Shown in pieces: positions 51,416-60,044 of a stretch of DNA of 64,000 nucleotides. Origin of the DNA: Brevibacillus sedimenti (lineage in GTDB: Bacteria > Bacillota > Bacilli > Brevibacillales > Brevibacillaceae); the NCBI RefSeq assembly GCF_020923495.1, contig NZ_CP064048.1, positions 211,501 to 275,500 on the forward strand. Direction: 5' to 3'. The notes under the pieces were generated by a model that saw only the letters and a program-made list of their open reading frames with translations, was not told the origin of the DNA and did not search any database. A program made the translations under genes and the position numbers. How positions within the stretch are numbered: position 1 is the first letter of the stretch; each line of letters opens with the position of its first letter.

Positions 51416-52514
51416 ATCCGGTATGGGAGGCGATGCGCTCGTCAGACACCAAATGCAGGGCGTACTCCAGCGGTCTTCTCACAGCATGGAGGTAGCGGTC
51501 CCACTGGCCCAGCTTGCGGAAAATATCACGACCCGGCTTGGGATTGATTTCGATGATCCACACCCGGCCGTTTGCATCAATGCCCAAATCAAACCCAAAC
51601 TCCATCATGGAGCCGAAATGTTTCTCGATCGCTTCCACCGTTTTCAGCGCCAGCTCCCGGCACTCGCAGAGAATCCGCTCCGCCTCCTGCACGCCGAAGC
51701 GATAGGCCAGAAAACGGCCAGCCGGCAACGCGGTCCCGCCGCCGTGCAGATTGGACGTGGACGATTGCTTGGGACCGAGCCGCATTCCCACGCCGGTCAG
51801 CCTCCACTTGCCGCTTCCATCCTTCTGGATCAACAATCGCGCGTCCACTGTCCGTCCCGGCAGCAGGGTCAAATCCAGCCCTTGCTGCAGGAAGAACTGC
51901 TCCTGCCCGAATTTTTCCCGCTTCGTCCAGCGCTCGATTTCGGCGGTCAGCGCCGACAGCGTCGGCAGGACGGCATGCTTCCTCCCTTGCTTCTTGGTCC
52001 GTCCGCGCAGCAGGTAGACCTTGCCTCTCCGCTCCACCCGCAGGATGCTGCGTCCGCCTGATCCATTGGTCGGCTTGACGTAGACGATGCCGTGCCGTTT
52101 CAGCATGTCGGCCAGCACGTCCCGCTTGTAGAGCCGCGTCTCCGGCAGCCAGCGCTGCAGTTCCTCCTCCTGCATCAGCACCTGATGGACGCGAAACTTG
52201 TTGGCAAAGCGGCTGTTGGCGTAGCGAAACAAGTTTTTGGTGCGGAACGGCAGGTAATTCTTGTGCTTCGCTATCGGATAGTAGCGGTACCGGTCGATTA
52301 CGATATCGGGCCAAGCGTACCAGCTGCTTTTCCAGCCGTCCGCTCCCGGCGTAAACCCCTTGATCATGCGGGAGGCAGCGTTCACATCCTGCGGGGAAAA
52401 GACAAACACTTCCGCCCCCATCAGCTTTCCCTCCCGGACAAGCCGGCGCAAAAATCCTTGTTCGTAAAAACCATTTTCCCCCCGATAGGTCAGAATGCCG
52501 ATCCGTTTTTTCAC
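51414..52514 (-). CDS. YheC/YheD family endospore coat-associated ATP-grasp protein
   Basis: ATP-grasp protein of 366 residues. The N-terminal GILTYRGENGFYEQGFLRRL and PDIVIDRYRYYPIAKHK, then VYVKPTNGSGGRSILRV (nucleotide-binding glycine-rich loop) and the metal-binding WIIEINPKPGRDIFRKLG are typical of YheC/YheD. Such proteins are found on spore coats of Bacillus and Paenibacillus; their ligation reaction is unknown. Start is GTG 52514 with GGAGG 7 bases upstream. Supports a sporulating host. Confidence 0.9.
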   Translation of the reverse strand: MKKRIGILTYRGENGFYEQGFLRRLVREGKLMGAEVFVFSPQDVNAASRMIKGFTPGADGWKSSWYAWPDIVIDRYRYYPIAKHKNYLPFRTKNLFRYANSRFANKFRVHQVLMQEEELQRWLPETRLYKRDVLADMLKRHGIVYVKPTNGSGGRSILRVERRGKVYLLRGRTKKQGRKHAVLPTLSALTAEIERWTKREKFGQEQFFLQQGLDLTLLPGRTVDARLLIQKDGSGKWRLTGVGMRLGPKQSSTSNLHGGGTALPAGRFLAYRFGVQEAERILCECRELALKTVEAIEKHFGSMMEFGFDLGIDANGRVWIIEINPKPGRDIFRKLGQWDRYLHAVRRPLEYALHLVSDERIASHTG

Positions 52515-52570
52515 GTGTCGTCCTCCCTCTCTGTGGATGACTTCTCCCCATCAGCTTATGGCCGAACGTG

Positions 52571-52606
52571 AAAAAAAGCGCCAGGGCCCACAAGGGTTAG
52601 GCGCTT
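52571..52606 (-). terminator. Terminator of the M20D gene
   Basis: AAGCGCC / GGCGCTT stem with inner CCC/GGG pairing and seven T on the minus strand; overlaps the CDS end. Confidence 0.8.
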
Positions 52607-53802
52607 CGTGAACGCTTTTCGTGTTTGTCCAAAAAATCGAGAGCGGCGCGTCCAAGCACTTCGGCGGCGATCAGCATGGCGCTTTCGTCAATGTCAAAGC
52701 GCGGATGGTGGTGCGGATACTCTGCCCCTTTTTGCGGATTGCCGGCACCGACAAAGAGAAACGAGCCCGGCACGTGCTGCAGATAGTAGGCGAAATCCTC
52801 CGCTCCCATCATCGGTTCCATGCGTTCCACGTTGTCCCAGCCGACCGCCGCTGCGGCCGCCTGGCGGGCGATCTCTGTCTCTGCCTCGCTGTTGATGACG
52901 GCCGGGTAGCCGCGCATGTAGGTCACTTCCGCGCTGCCTCCCATCAATGCAGCCGTGCCTTTGGCAATCTCGATCAGCCGCTGTTCCGCCTTGTCCCGCA
53001 CGTGCGGCAGGAACGAGCGGACCGTGCCCGTCAGGCGGCAGCGGTCAGCGATCACGTTGTAGTTGTCTCCGGCGTGAAAGGTTCCCACCGTGACGACCAC
53101 GCTCTCCAGCGGACTGATGTTGCGGCTGACGATCGTCTGCAGCGCCCCCACGATCTGGGAACCGATCACGATAGCATCGACGGTCTCCTGCGGGATCGCG
53201 CCGTGCCCTCCTTTGCCCTGGATCTCGATTATGAAGTCGTCGCAATTGGCCATCACCGGGCCGGCGTTCACCCAGACCGTGCCGACCGGACACATCGACC
53301 AGAGGTGTGCGCCAAAAATGGCATCAACCCCCTGCAGCGCGCCGTCTTCCACCATCTGAATCGCTCCGCCCGGATTTTCCTCCTCGGCATGCTGGAACAA
53401 AAACACGATCGTACCCGGGATCTCGCCGCGGTGGCGGGACAGCACCGTCGCCAGCCCCAGCAGTCCGGAGGTATGGGCATCGTGGCCGCAGGCGTGCATC
53501 ACGCCCGGCACCTTGGACTTGTACTCCACCTCTTTTTCGTCCTGGATCGGCAGGGCGTCAAAATCGGCGCGCAGGGCGACAGTGGCACCCGGCTGTCCGC
53601 CACGCAGCACGCCGACGACGCCGCGTCCGCCCACACCGGTCCGCACTTCGTCAAACTCCAGTTGGCGCAGGATGTCCGCAATCATGGCGGGCGTCTTTTC
53701 CTCCTGGAACGACAGCTCCGGATACTGGTGCAGATGGCGGCGCCACGCGACCATCTGCGGTTCTATTTCTCTCAGCAGTTCTTTCAGTTTCTCCTGCAGC
53801 AT
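52597..53802 (-). CDS. M20D family amidohydrolase
   Basis: Metal-dependent amidohydrolase of 401 residues (hippurate hydrolase/IAA-amino acid hydrolase/carboxypeptidase group). Ligands are visible: HACGHDAHT, FQHAEEENPGGA with the general-base Glu, GAHLW, and the C-terminal His in PHHHPRFDIDE. The substrate could be N-acetylated amino acids or amino-acid conjugates. ATG 53802 is preferred because GGGAGG directly abuts the ATG at 53808 and is well spaced for 53802. Confidence 0.9.
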   Translation of the reverse strand: MLQEKLKELLREIEPQMVAWRRHLHQYPELSFQEEKTPAMIADILRQLEFDEVRTGVGGRGVVGVLRGGQPGATVALRADFDALPIQDEKEVEYKSKVPGVMHACGHDAHTSGLLGLATVLSRHRGEIPGTIVFLFQHAEEENPGGAIQMVEDGALQGVDAIFGAHLWSMCPVGTVWVNAGPVMANCDDFIIEIQGKGGHGAIPQETVDAIVIGSQIVGALQTIVSRNISPLESVVVTVGTFHAGDNYNVIADRCRLTGTVRSFLPHVRDKAEQRLIEIAKGTAALMGGSAEVTYMRGYPAVINSEAETEIARQAAAAAVGWDNVERMEPMMGAEDFAYYLQHVPGSFLFVGAGNPQKGAEYPHHHPRFDIDESAMLIAAEVLGRAALDFLDKHEKRSRSA

Positions 53803-53958
53803 GTCCATCCTCCCGCTCCTCTTTCAGCTCTCTTTTTCCATCATAACAAAAACGATATTTTATTCATAGCTTTGTATAAATATAAAAATATAACAACATG
53901 CCCTGCTGCTCTTGGTGATTAATTTCGAAAAATTTCTTCATTATAATGGTGCGCATGC

Positions 53959-54013
53959 AAAAAGACAGCCGGACAACCGTATCCGCGCGGTGCCGCGCAT
54001 CGGGTGTCCGGCT
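53959..54013 (-). terminator. Terminator of thyA-folA
   Basis: Nine-base perfect stem AGCCGGACA / TGTCCGGCT with a long GC-rich inner hairpin, followed by TCTTTTT on the minus strand. Confidence 0.8.
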
Positions 54014-54040
54014 TTGTAGTATGGGGGACGGGAAGCAGGC

Positions 54041-54529
54041 TCACGCACCGCCGCTTCTGTTTTTTCGTTCATACAGGTAAAACGTGTGCGGAACCGGGTT
54101 GCGTTCATCGACCGTTCCTTCCCGCTTCCACACCAGCGTAAAAGCATCACGGTCCCACTCAGGGAAAAACGTGTCTCCCTCTGCCTCCATGTCGATTTCC
54201 GTAATGTACAGCCGATCGGCCAGATCCATGAACTGGCGGTACAGTTCGGCGCCGCCGAAGATGATTACGTCGCCCAGCGCCAGCACCTCTTCCACGCTGT
54301 GCACGACGTCGACGCCCGGCGGGGCAAAATCGCGCCGGCGGGTCAGCACGACGTTGCGTCGGTTGGGCAGCGGCCGCCCCAGCGACTCAAAAGTCTTGCG
54401 CCCCATGACGATCGTCTTGCCGGTGGTCACTTCCTTGACGTGCTTCAAGTCGTTGGGCAAATGCCACGGCATCGCGCCGTCCTTGCCGATCACGCGGTTG
54501 CGGGCGTATGCCGCGATCATGCTGATCAT
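54041..54529 (-). CDS. folA: Dihydrofolate reductase
   Basis: NADPH-dependent enzyme of 162 residues that regenerates tetrahydrofolate. Visible landmarks: [20 protein letters not shown], catalytic Asp in [37 protein letters not shown] and [17 protein letters not shown]. Its start overlaps the thyA stop by four bases, a translationally coupled pair in which FolA recycles the dihydrofolate made by ThyA. It carries no obvious trimethoprim-resistant features. Confidence 0.96.
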   Translation of the reverse strand: MISMIAAYARNRVIGKDGAMPWHLPNDLKHVKEVTTGKTIVMGRKTFESLGRPLPNRRNVVLTRRRDFAPPGVDVVHSVEEVLALGDVIIFGGAELYRQFMDLADRLYITEIDMEAEGDTFFPEWDRDAFTLVWKREGTVDERNPVPHTFYLYERKNRSGGA

Positions 54530-55320
54530 ACCGACACCTCCCCCTTGATGTGGGGATGAGCCTCGTAACCCACGATCTCGATGTCGTCAAACGTAAAGTC
54601 AAAGATGGACGTGACCGCCGGGTTCAGCTTGAGCTGCGGCAGCGGCAGCGGCTCCCGAGTCAGCTGCAGTTTCACCTGCTCCACGTGGTTGAGGTAGAGG
54701 TGGGCGTCGCCGAGCGTATGCACGAATTCGCCCGGCTCAAGTCCGGTCACATGGGCAACCATGTGCGTCAGCAGCGCGTAGCTGGCGATGTTGAACGGCA
54801 CGCCGAGAAACGTGTCGCCGCTGCGCTGGTACAACTGGCAGGAGAGCCTGCCGTCCGCGACGTAAAACTGGAACAGCGCGTGGCACGGCGGCAGCGCCAT
54901 CTTGTCCAGCTCGGCGGGGTTCCAGGCGCTCACCACCAGCCGGCGCGAATCGGGGTTGCGCTTGATTTCCTCTACAACCCACTGGATTTGGTCCACCGTC
55001 TTCCCGTCCGGACCGGCAAACGAGCGCCACTGCTTGCCGTACACCGGCCCCAGCTCGCCATTTTCGTCCGCCCACTCGTTCCAGATCCGCACGCCATTCT
55101 CCTGCAGATAGCGGATGTTGGTATCGCCTTTCAAAAACCACAGCAGTTCGTGGATGATCGATTTAGTATGCAGCTTTTTCGTCGTCAGCAGAGGAAAGCC
55201 TTCGCGCAGGTCAAACCGCATCTGGTGACCAAAGATGCTGATCGTGCCCGTTCCCGTCCGGTCCTGTTTGACGGTCCCCTCCGCCAAAATCCGGCGGCAC
55301 AGGTCCAGGTATTGTTTCAT
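54526..55320 (-). CDS. thyA: Thymidylate synthase
   Basis: Converts dUMP to dTMP with methylene-tetrahydrofolate. The 264-residue protein has [33 protein letters not shown], the catalytic Cys in [11 protein letters not shown] and [19 protein letters not shown]. Two adjacent ATGs (55323 and 55320) are possible; the second gives the usual 264-residue E. coli-like length and better spacing from AAGGGAG. Coupled to folA. Confidence 0.96.
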   Translation of the reverse strand: MKQYLDLCRRILAEGTVKQDRTGTGTISIFGHQMRFDLREGFPLLTTKKLHTKSIIHELLWFLKGDTNIRYLQENGVRIWNEWADENGELGPVYGKQWRSFAGPDGKTVDQIQWVVEEIKRNPDSRRLVVSAWNPAELDKMALPPCHALFQFYVADGRLSCQLYQRSGDTFLGVPFNIASYALLTHMVAHVTGLEPGEFVHTLGDAHLYLNHVEQVKLQLTREPLPLPQLKLNPAVTSIFDFTFDDIEIVGYEAHPHIKGEVSV

Positions 55321-55359
55321 CATTCATCGCTCCCTTGCGTACAGCAGTTGTCCCATCCT

Positions 55360-55848
55360 TTAATAGTAACCCAAATGGGACGGAAATGGGACAAGGCTTT
55401 TGACCAGTTCCCGCTGAATCCGTTCAAAATCGGACGCACCGCCGCCGTACGTCCAGCGCCGGATGTGCCGCAAGCGGTCCACGAACAGGACAGAACTATC
55501 GGTGACGTCCCTGACCCCCGCCACTTCCGGGAGGAGAATCCCGAGCGACCGGCTTACTTCCCGGTTGGCGTCGCTGTGCAGGTGATACGGCAGGTGCAGC
55601 TTTTCCCGCAGCGCCTTCAGCGTAAACACGTTTTCCACGCTGAGCCCGACGACGCGGCAGTTCTTTTCCGCAAACTGGCTGTACTGATCGCGGAACCAGG
55701 CCAGAGCCTGTTCGCTGGTCTCGGTGAAGGCAAACGGAAACGAGACGAGCACAAGGCCGTTCGCGTCCCGCAGCAGTTCGCCGCAGGAGACGCGAACGCC
55801 GTCGGTGGATGGCAGCGCATACTTGTACAAGGCTTGAATAACCCGCAT
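55360..55848 (-). CDS. Peroxiredoxin-fold protein lacking the peroxidatic cysteine
   Basis: Protein of 162 residues with AhpC/TSA/Bcp layout: LVLVSFPFAFTETSEQALAW, RVVGLSVENVFTLKALREKL, YHLHSDANREVSRSLGILLP and SVLFVDRLRHIRRW. The motif PxxxTxxC of active peroxiredoxins reads P-F-A-F-T-E-T-S, so Ser replaces the peroxidatic Cys. Other Cys (VSCGEL, EKNCRV) are elsewhere. It is therefore unlikely to be a standard peroxidase and may be a sensor, chaperone or decayed enzyme. ATG 55848 has GGAGGG 6 bases upstream. Neighbours are thyA and katA. Confidence 0.75.
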   Translation of the reverse strand: MRVIQALYKYALPSTDGVRVSCGELLRDANGLVLVSFPFAFTETSEQALAWFRDQYSQFAEKNCRVVGLSVENVFTLKALREKLHLPYHLHSDANREVSRSLGILLPEVAGVRDVTDSSVLFVDRLRHIRRWTYGGGASDFERIQRELVKSLVPFPSHLGYY

Positions 55849-55925
55849 ACTATCCCTCCTCACACGGAAGATCAGGGTGGATCAGAGGCCGGCTCAGCCC
55901 CGCCGGCCCGGATTCGCTCAGGGGG

Positions 55926-57394
55926 TTACTCGCCCGACGGCTGCGGGATATATCCGCTGATGTCGATGCCCAACCCCTCCGCTACGCGCATGCCGTACTC
56001 GGCGTCGGCGCGGAAGAAGTTGCAGATGGCCCGCAATTGAATCTCCCGGTCGACCGATTTCAGGTCGTTCACCAGGTTTTTGATCAGGTTGTCCCGCTCC
56101 GTCTGGCTGAAAGAGCGGTAGCGTTCACCCGCCTGGGTAAAGTCATCGGTTTTTGCGATGCGCTGGCGGGTCGTGACCCCGTGCAGCGGCGCTTGGCTCT
56201 CCGCGTACTCAGGGGCCTGTTTCGGCGTTTCCGTGTAGCTGTTCGGCTCGTAGTTGATCCGCGATGCGTCCTGCTTGATGCGCATCGCCCCGTCCCGCTG
56301 GTAGTTGCGCACCGGCGCGTACGGGCAGTTGATCGGGATCTGCAGGTAGTTGGGCCCGAGACGGTGACGTTGGGTGTCCGGATAGGAAAACAGACGGCCC
56401 TGGAGCAGTTTGTCTTCGGACGGCTCAATGCCCGGCACCAGTGCGCTGGGGGCGAAGGCGGACTGCTCCACTTCGGCAAAGTAATTCTCCGGGTTGCGGT
56501 TGAGCGTCATGGTGCCCACCTTGACGAGCGGCAGCACGTCCTCCGGCCATACCTTCGTGGGATCAAGCGGGTCAAAGGAAAACGCGTCCATGTCTTTCGG
56601 ATCGAGAATTTGCACGTACAGATCCCACTGCGGAAAGTTGCCGGCTTCGATCGCCTCGTACAAATCCCGGGGCGCGTGGTTGAAGTCGCGGCCGCCGATT
56701 TCCCGCGCCTCTTCCGCCGTCAGGTTTTTGACGCCCTGCAGCGGCTTCCAGTGGTATTTCACGTATACGACCTGGCCGTGCTTGTTCACCCATTTGAAGG
56801 CGTGAACCCCGAACCCTTCCATCTGGCGGTAGTTGGCCGGCGTCCCGTAATCGGAGAACAGCCAGGTGAGCATGTGCGTGGATTCAGGACTCAGCGTCAT
56901 GAAATCCCAGTAGTGGTTGGGCGTCTGAATGTTGTTGTGCGGCGCCGGCTTCAGCGAGTGCACCATGTCGGGAAACTTGATCGCGTCGCGGATAAAGAAG
57001 ACGGGCAGGTGGTTGCCAACCAGGTCGTAGTTGCCTTCGGTGGTGTAGAACTTGACGGCAAAACCGCGCGGATCTCTAAGCGTCTCCGGCGACGTGCCGC
57101 CGTGAATCACCGTGGAGAAGCGGACGAACACCGGCGTTTCCGTGCCTGCTTCCTGCAAAAAGGCGGCCCGGGTGTATTTCGCCATGCTGGCCGTCGTCAC
57201 AAACACGCCGTGCGCTCCCGCCCCCGGGCGTGAACGACGCGCTCCGGAATCCGTTCGCGGTCGAAGTGCGCCAGCTTCTCAATCAGATGGTAGTCTTCCA
57301 GCAGCGTCGGTCCGCGCTGGCCGGCCGTTTTCGAGTTTTGGTTGTCCGCCACCGGCGCTCCCTGATTGGTCGTCAAAACATTACGGTTCTCCAT
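55926..57394 (-). pseudogene. katA: Catalase KatA, single-base frameshift
   Basis: Heme catalase split over two frames. ATG 57394 (GGGAGG 7 bases upstream) encodes [20 protein letters not shown] to [12 protein letters not shown] and then leaves frame at five G (plus-strand C 57221-57225). The other frame resumes at [20 protein letters not shown], followed by FVRFSTVIHGG, NYDLVGNHLPVFFIRDAIKF and the proximal-heme Tyr region GRLFSYPDTQRHRLGPNYLQ. One extra G gives AHGVFVTT in between and a normal 489-residue clade-3 catalase. Either a true knockout or a homopolymer error. Confidence 0.88.
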
Positions 57395-57430
57395 GATCGT
57401 GCCTCCCATTGATTAGAATAGCTATCATTT

Positions 57431-57443
57431 GAAAATCATTATC
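57431..57443. promoter_or_regulatory. Fur-box-like site in the katA leader
   Basis: Minus strand GATAATGATTTTC, one mismatch from GATAATGATTATC. It lies downstream of the predicted katA start of transcription, where binding would block elongation. Confidence 0.45.
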
Positions 57444-57457
57444 ACTTTCATGCATCA

Positions 57458-57498
57458 ACCATAACACAATAACAATTATCTTTCAATAATTATTATTA
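57458..57498 (-). promoter_or_regulatory. katA promoter with PerR-like box
   Basis: Minus-strand TTGAAA (plus 57481-57486), 17-base spacer, TATGGT (plus 57458-57463). Overlapping the -35 is CAATAATTATTATTA (57484-57498), 11 of 14 matches to TTATAATNATTATAA, the PerR box. This is the expected control of a peroxide-induced catalase. Confidence 0.6.
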
Positions 57499-57575
57499 AA
57501 AAGAAATAAGTATTATCATCTGAATCATGTGCGGAGCGGCAGCGATCCGTATTTTCTCGGTCACCGGACGGGCTG

Positions 57576-57584
57576 TGCTATAAT
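57576..57584 (+). promoter_or_regulatory. Extended -10 of the MocR gene
   Basis: TGCTATAAT, consensus extended -10, 44 bases before the GTG start; no clear -35. Confidence 0.6.
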
Positions 57585-57627
57585 AACGGCGACACGAAAG
57601 TATTAGGAGAAAGCCGGGGATGCTAAG

Positions 57628-59067
57628 GTGGATTGGAAACCGATCCGTCAGGGACATACACCTGTCTACAAACAAATTGCCGAATGGATGGAACAGCGGA
57701 TTGCCAGCGGAGAGTTTCCGCCCGGGAGCCGTCTGCCGTCCGAACGGCTGCTCGCCAAGGAGCTCCAGGTCAACCGTTCGACCGTCGTGACCGCCTACGA
57801 GGAATTGCGGGCGGCCGGCTTGGTGGAGCGGAGACAAGGCAGCGGAACCATTGTGAGCCGGGACATCTGGGGCTTGGCCCGGAATCGTACGCCCGACTGG
57901 AATCGGATGGCAGAGGCGGGGTTGTTCCGTCCCAACCTGCCTCTGATCCGCCAGATACGCCGCGACACGCAGGACAGCGACATGCTTGACCTGGCGAGCG
58001 GCGAATTGTCTCCCGAACTGGTCCCGCACGAGCAGTTTCGGCAGCTGCTGGCCGCGGGCGACTTCCCCTGTCACTTTGGCTACGAACATCCGCAAGGAAA
58101 TCCGCAGCTGCGTGACACGCTGGTTGCCCACATGAAGACGTGGAAGGGCATCGATGCCGCTCCCTCGTCCATTCTGGTGACGGCAGGCGCCCAACAGGCC
58201 CTGCATCTCGTGGTTCAGTGCCTGCTCCAGCCGGGCGACGCCGTGGCGATCGAAGACCCGTCGTACTGCTACTCGCTGCCGCTGTTCCGGTCGGCGGGCG
58301 TGCGGCTTTTTCCGCTCCCCGTGGACAGCGAAGGCATCGATCCGGACGAACTGCTGGCGCTGCACGGCAAGCATCGGATCAAAATGGTCTTTCTCAACCC
58401 CAACTTTCAGAATCCGACGGGAACGTTCCTCTCCCTGCCCCGGCGGAAACGGCTGTTGGAGATTTCGGCTGAACACGGAATTCCCATCGTGGAGGACGAC
58501 CCGTACAGCCTGACCGCCTTTTCGGGCGAACATGTTCCTACGTTGAAGTCCCTGGATCGACACGGCACCGTGCTGTACATCAGCTCGCTGACCAAGATTG
58601 TCGCCTCCGGGTTGAGGATCGGATGGGTTGTCGGGCCCCGAACGGTCATTGAGCGGCTGGCCGACGCCAAGCAGCAGATCGATTTTGGGCACAGCATTTT
58701 TCCCCAGTGGTTGGCGAACCGCTTTTTGTCCTCGGAGTGGTTTCCCGCCCATCTGGACATGCTGCGCAGGGAGCTGGCCGGCCGCAGCGAGCGGCTTGTT
58801 TGTTCGCTTCGCGAGTCGTTTGGCGGCAGCGCAGAGTTTGTGCCGCCCGCAGGAGGAATTCATTTATGGTGCCGGTTGACGGGCGAGTGGAGCGAGAACC
58901 GGATGCTGGCCGAATCGGTCAAGCGCGGCGTCATCTTTGTCCCGGGCATGGTCTTCGGATCAAAAAAAGGGTTCGTCCGCTTCACCTTCGGACGCCCCCC
59001 AAAAGAGCGGATTCAGGACGCGATCAGCCGCCTGGCGGAGGCGTATCGCTCCGTTTGTCGCCAATGA
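57628..59067 (+). CDS. MocR/PdxR-type GntR regulator with aminotransferase domain
   Basis: Regulator of 479 residues fusing a GntR winged helix (YKQIAEWMEQRIASGEFPPG, then GSRLPSERLLAKELQVNRST) to a class I aminotransferase fold. The PLP region has VFLNPNFQNPTGTFLSLP, VEDDPYSLTAF and the Schiff-base Lys in SSLTKIVASGLRIGWV. PdxR-like members sense PLP; others control GABA or taurine genes, and no such target is adjacent. Start GTG 57628 after CGGGGATG; an ATG 57620 is out of frame. Divergent from katA. Confidence 0.92.
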   Translation: MDWKPIRQGHTPVYKQIAEWMEQRIASGEFPPGSRLPSERLLAKELQVNRSTVVTAYEELRAAGLVERRQGSGTIVSRDIWGLARNRTPDWNRMAEAGLFRPNLPLIRQIRRDTQDSDMLDLASGELSPELVPHEQFRQLLAAGDFPCHFGYEHPQGNPQLRDTLVAHMKTWKGIDAAPSSILVTAGAQQALHLVVQCLLQPGDAVAIEDPSYCYSLPLFRSAGVRLFPLPVDSEGIDPDELLALHGKHRIKMVFLNPNFQNPTGTFLSLPRRKRLLEISAEHGIPIVEDDPYSLTAFSGEHVPTLKSLDRHGTVLYISSLTKIVASGLRIGWVVGPRTVIERLADAKQQIDFGHSIFPQWLANRFLSSEWFPAHLDMLRRELAGRSERLVCSLRESFGGSAEFVPPAGGIHLWCRLTGEWSENRMLAESVKRGVIFVPGMVFGSKKGFVRFTFGRPPKERIQDAISRLAEAYRSVCRQ

Positions 59068-59261
59068 CCGCCCGCCGCTTTTTTTCCCCAGGGTCACGGC
59101 ACCCGCGGAACGACAGTCGTTCAAGTGGATGGGCAAAAAAGTGGGCAAGTGGATGGTCCATTTCGGCGAACAACGGGATATGATCGTGTGGGACAAGCAT
59201 GTGGCCCCATGTGTTCAGCTCCTCGCTGGCGCATGGCAAAGACCGAAAGGAGTGTACCGAT

Positions 59262-59459
59262 GTGAGCATTTATCCCTTTATCATAGCCGTCCTCGTTCTA
59301 TCCTTCATCGGACTTGTCAGTACCATCCTGATTGGCCGAAATCCGGAAGAAAAGACGAGAAGAAGTTTTGCCAGACGGTCGAAAAACCTGCTTTCGATCT
59401 ATCTGTCCCTCACGCTCGTTTTGTTGATTGCCTTTTTCATATTTTTATCCCGACAATAA
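59262..59459 (+). CDS. Small two-helix membrane protein
   Basis: Protein of 65 residues: helix 1 SIYPFIIAVLVLSFIGLVST, a basic loop RNPEEKTRRSFARRSK and helix 2 SIYLSLTLVLLIAFFIFLS. Not a family I recognise. The start is GTG 59262 with AAAGGAG 9 bases upstream; the frame to 59199 adds unsupported residues. It lies alone between mocR and a convergent terminator. Confidence 0.7.
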   Translation: MSIYPFIIAVLVLSFIGLVSTILIGRNPEEKTRRSFARRSKNLLSIYLSLTLVLLIAFFIFLSRQ

Positions 59460-59468
59460 GACATGCGC

Positions 59469-59508
59469 AAAAAGACGCCAGCTGCTCCCGCGGGAGCAAC
59501 GGCGTCTT
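59469..59508. terminator. Terminator between small membrane protein and csp
   Basis: AAGACGCC / GGCGTCTT outer stem with inner GCTCCCG / CGGGAGC, T run on the minus strand. Confidence 0.85.
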
Positions 59509-59587
59509 GTACGTCTGCTGGACTGTCTGTCGAGGCGCAACCGGCTGGCGACTGTTGCTCCTCCTCGCTGCCGGCCGGGGCCAGCGG

Positions 59588-59800
59588 TCAGCTTTGGCTG
59601 TTCTTGCGGACCACATTTGCCGCCTGCAAGCCGCGCTGGCCGTTGACGATGTCAAACGTGACCAATTCACCTTCTTCCAGATTGCGGTATCCTGTTCCGG
59701 CGATGGCCGAATAGTGGACAAACACATCGGGGCCGCCTTCCCGTTCGATAAAGCCGTACCCTTTTTCCTTGCTGAACCATTTCACTTTCCCTTCAATCAT
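59588..59800 (-). CDS. csp: Cold-shock domain protein
   Basis: Single OB-fold cold-shock protein of 70 residues: [20 protein letters not shown] with RNP1 (KGYGFIER), then [10 protein letters not shown] (RNP2) and [17 protein letters not shown]. It binds single-stranded RNA/DNA as an RNA chaperone. ATG 59800 has GGAGGAAG 6 bases upstream; the frame to 59914 is not coding. Confidence 0.96.
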   Translation of the reverse strand: MIEGKVKWFSKEKGYGFIEREGGPDVFVHYSAIAGTGYRNLEEGELVTFDIVNGQRGLQAANVVRKNSQS

Positions 59801-59964
59801 TGCCCTTCCTCCCTGTGTCAGTGCAGCTCGCTGGCTTATCACATCATATGCGGATGCATGGGAAAGTGGAAACGCAGCACGAAAGAAAGAATGTCGTACG
59901 AAGGAAACGTTCAATCTAATTTTTTGATATCTTTTTGCTATTCGTTTGATTTTACCAGTAGATT

Positions 59965-59978
59965 TTAAAGCGCTTTCA
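59965..59978. promoter_or_regulatory. CcpA cre-like site before putP
   Basis: TTAAAGCGCTTTCA, close to the cre consensus TGWAANCGNTNWCA (core AAAGCGCTTT palindrome). It is 67 bases before the putP start, consistent with catabolite repression. Confidence 0.45.
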
Positions 59979-60044
59979 TGTTAGACTATTCATCGTCACA
60001 ATATGTTCAATATTGATAAAATTGTAAAGGGGAATAAAACGCAC

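Noticed and set aside
53895-53955. Plus-strand promoter TTAATT-17-TATAAT into folA antisense
   Set aside because: The -35 is poor and the AT-rich context makes chance matches likely; nothing codes downstream on that strand.
57496-58863. 455-codon minus-strand frame opposite the MocR gene
   Set aside because: Shadow; the MocR protein on the plus strand has all expected motifs.
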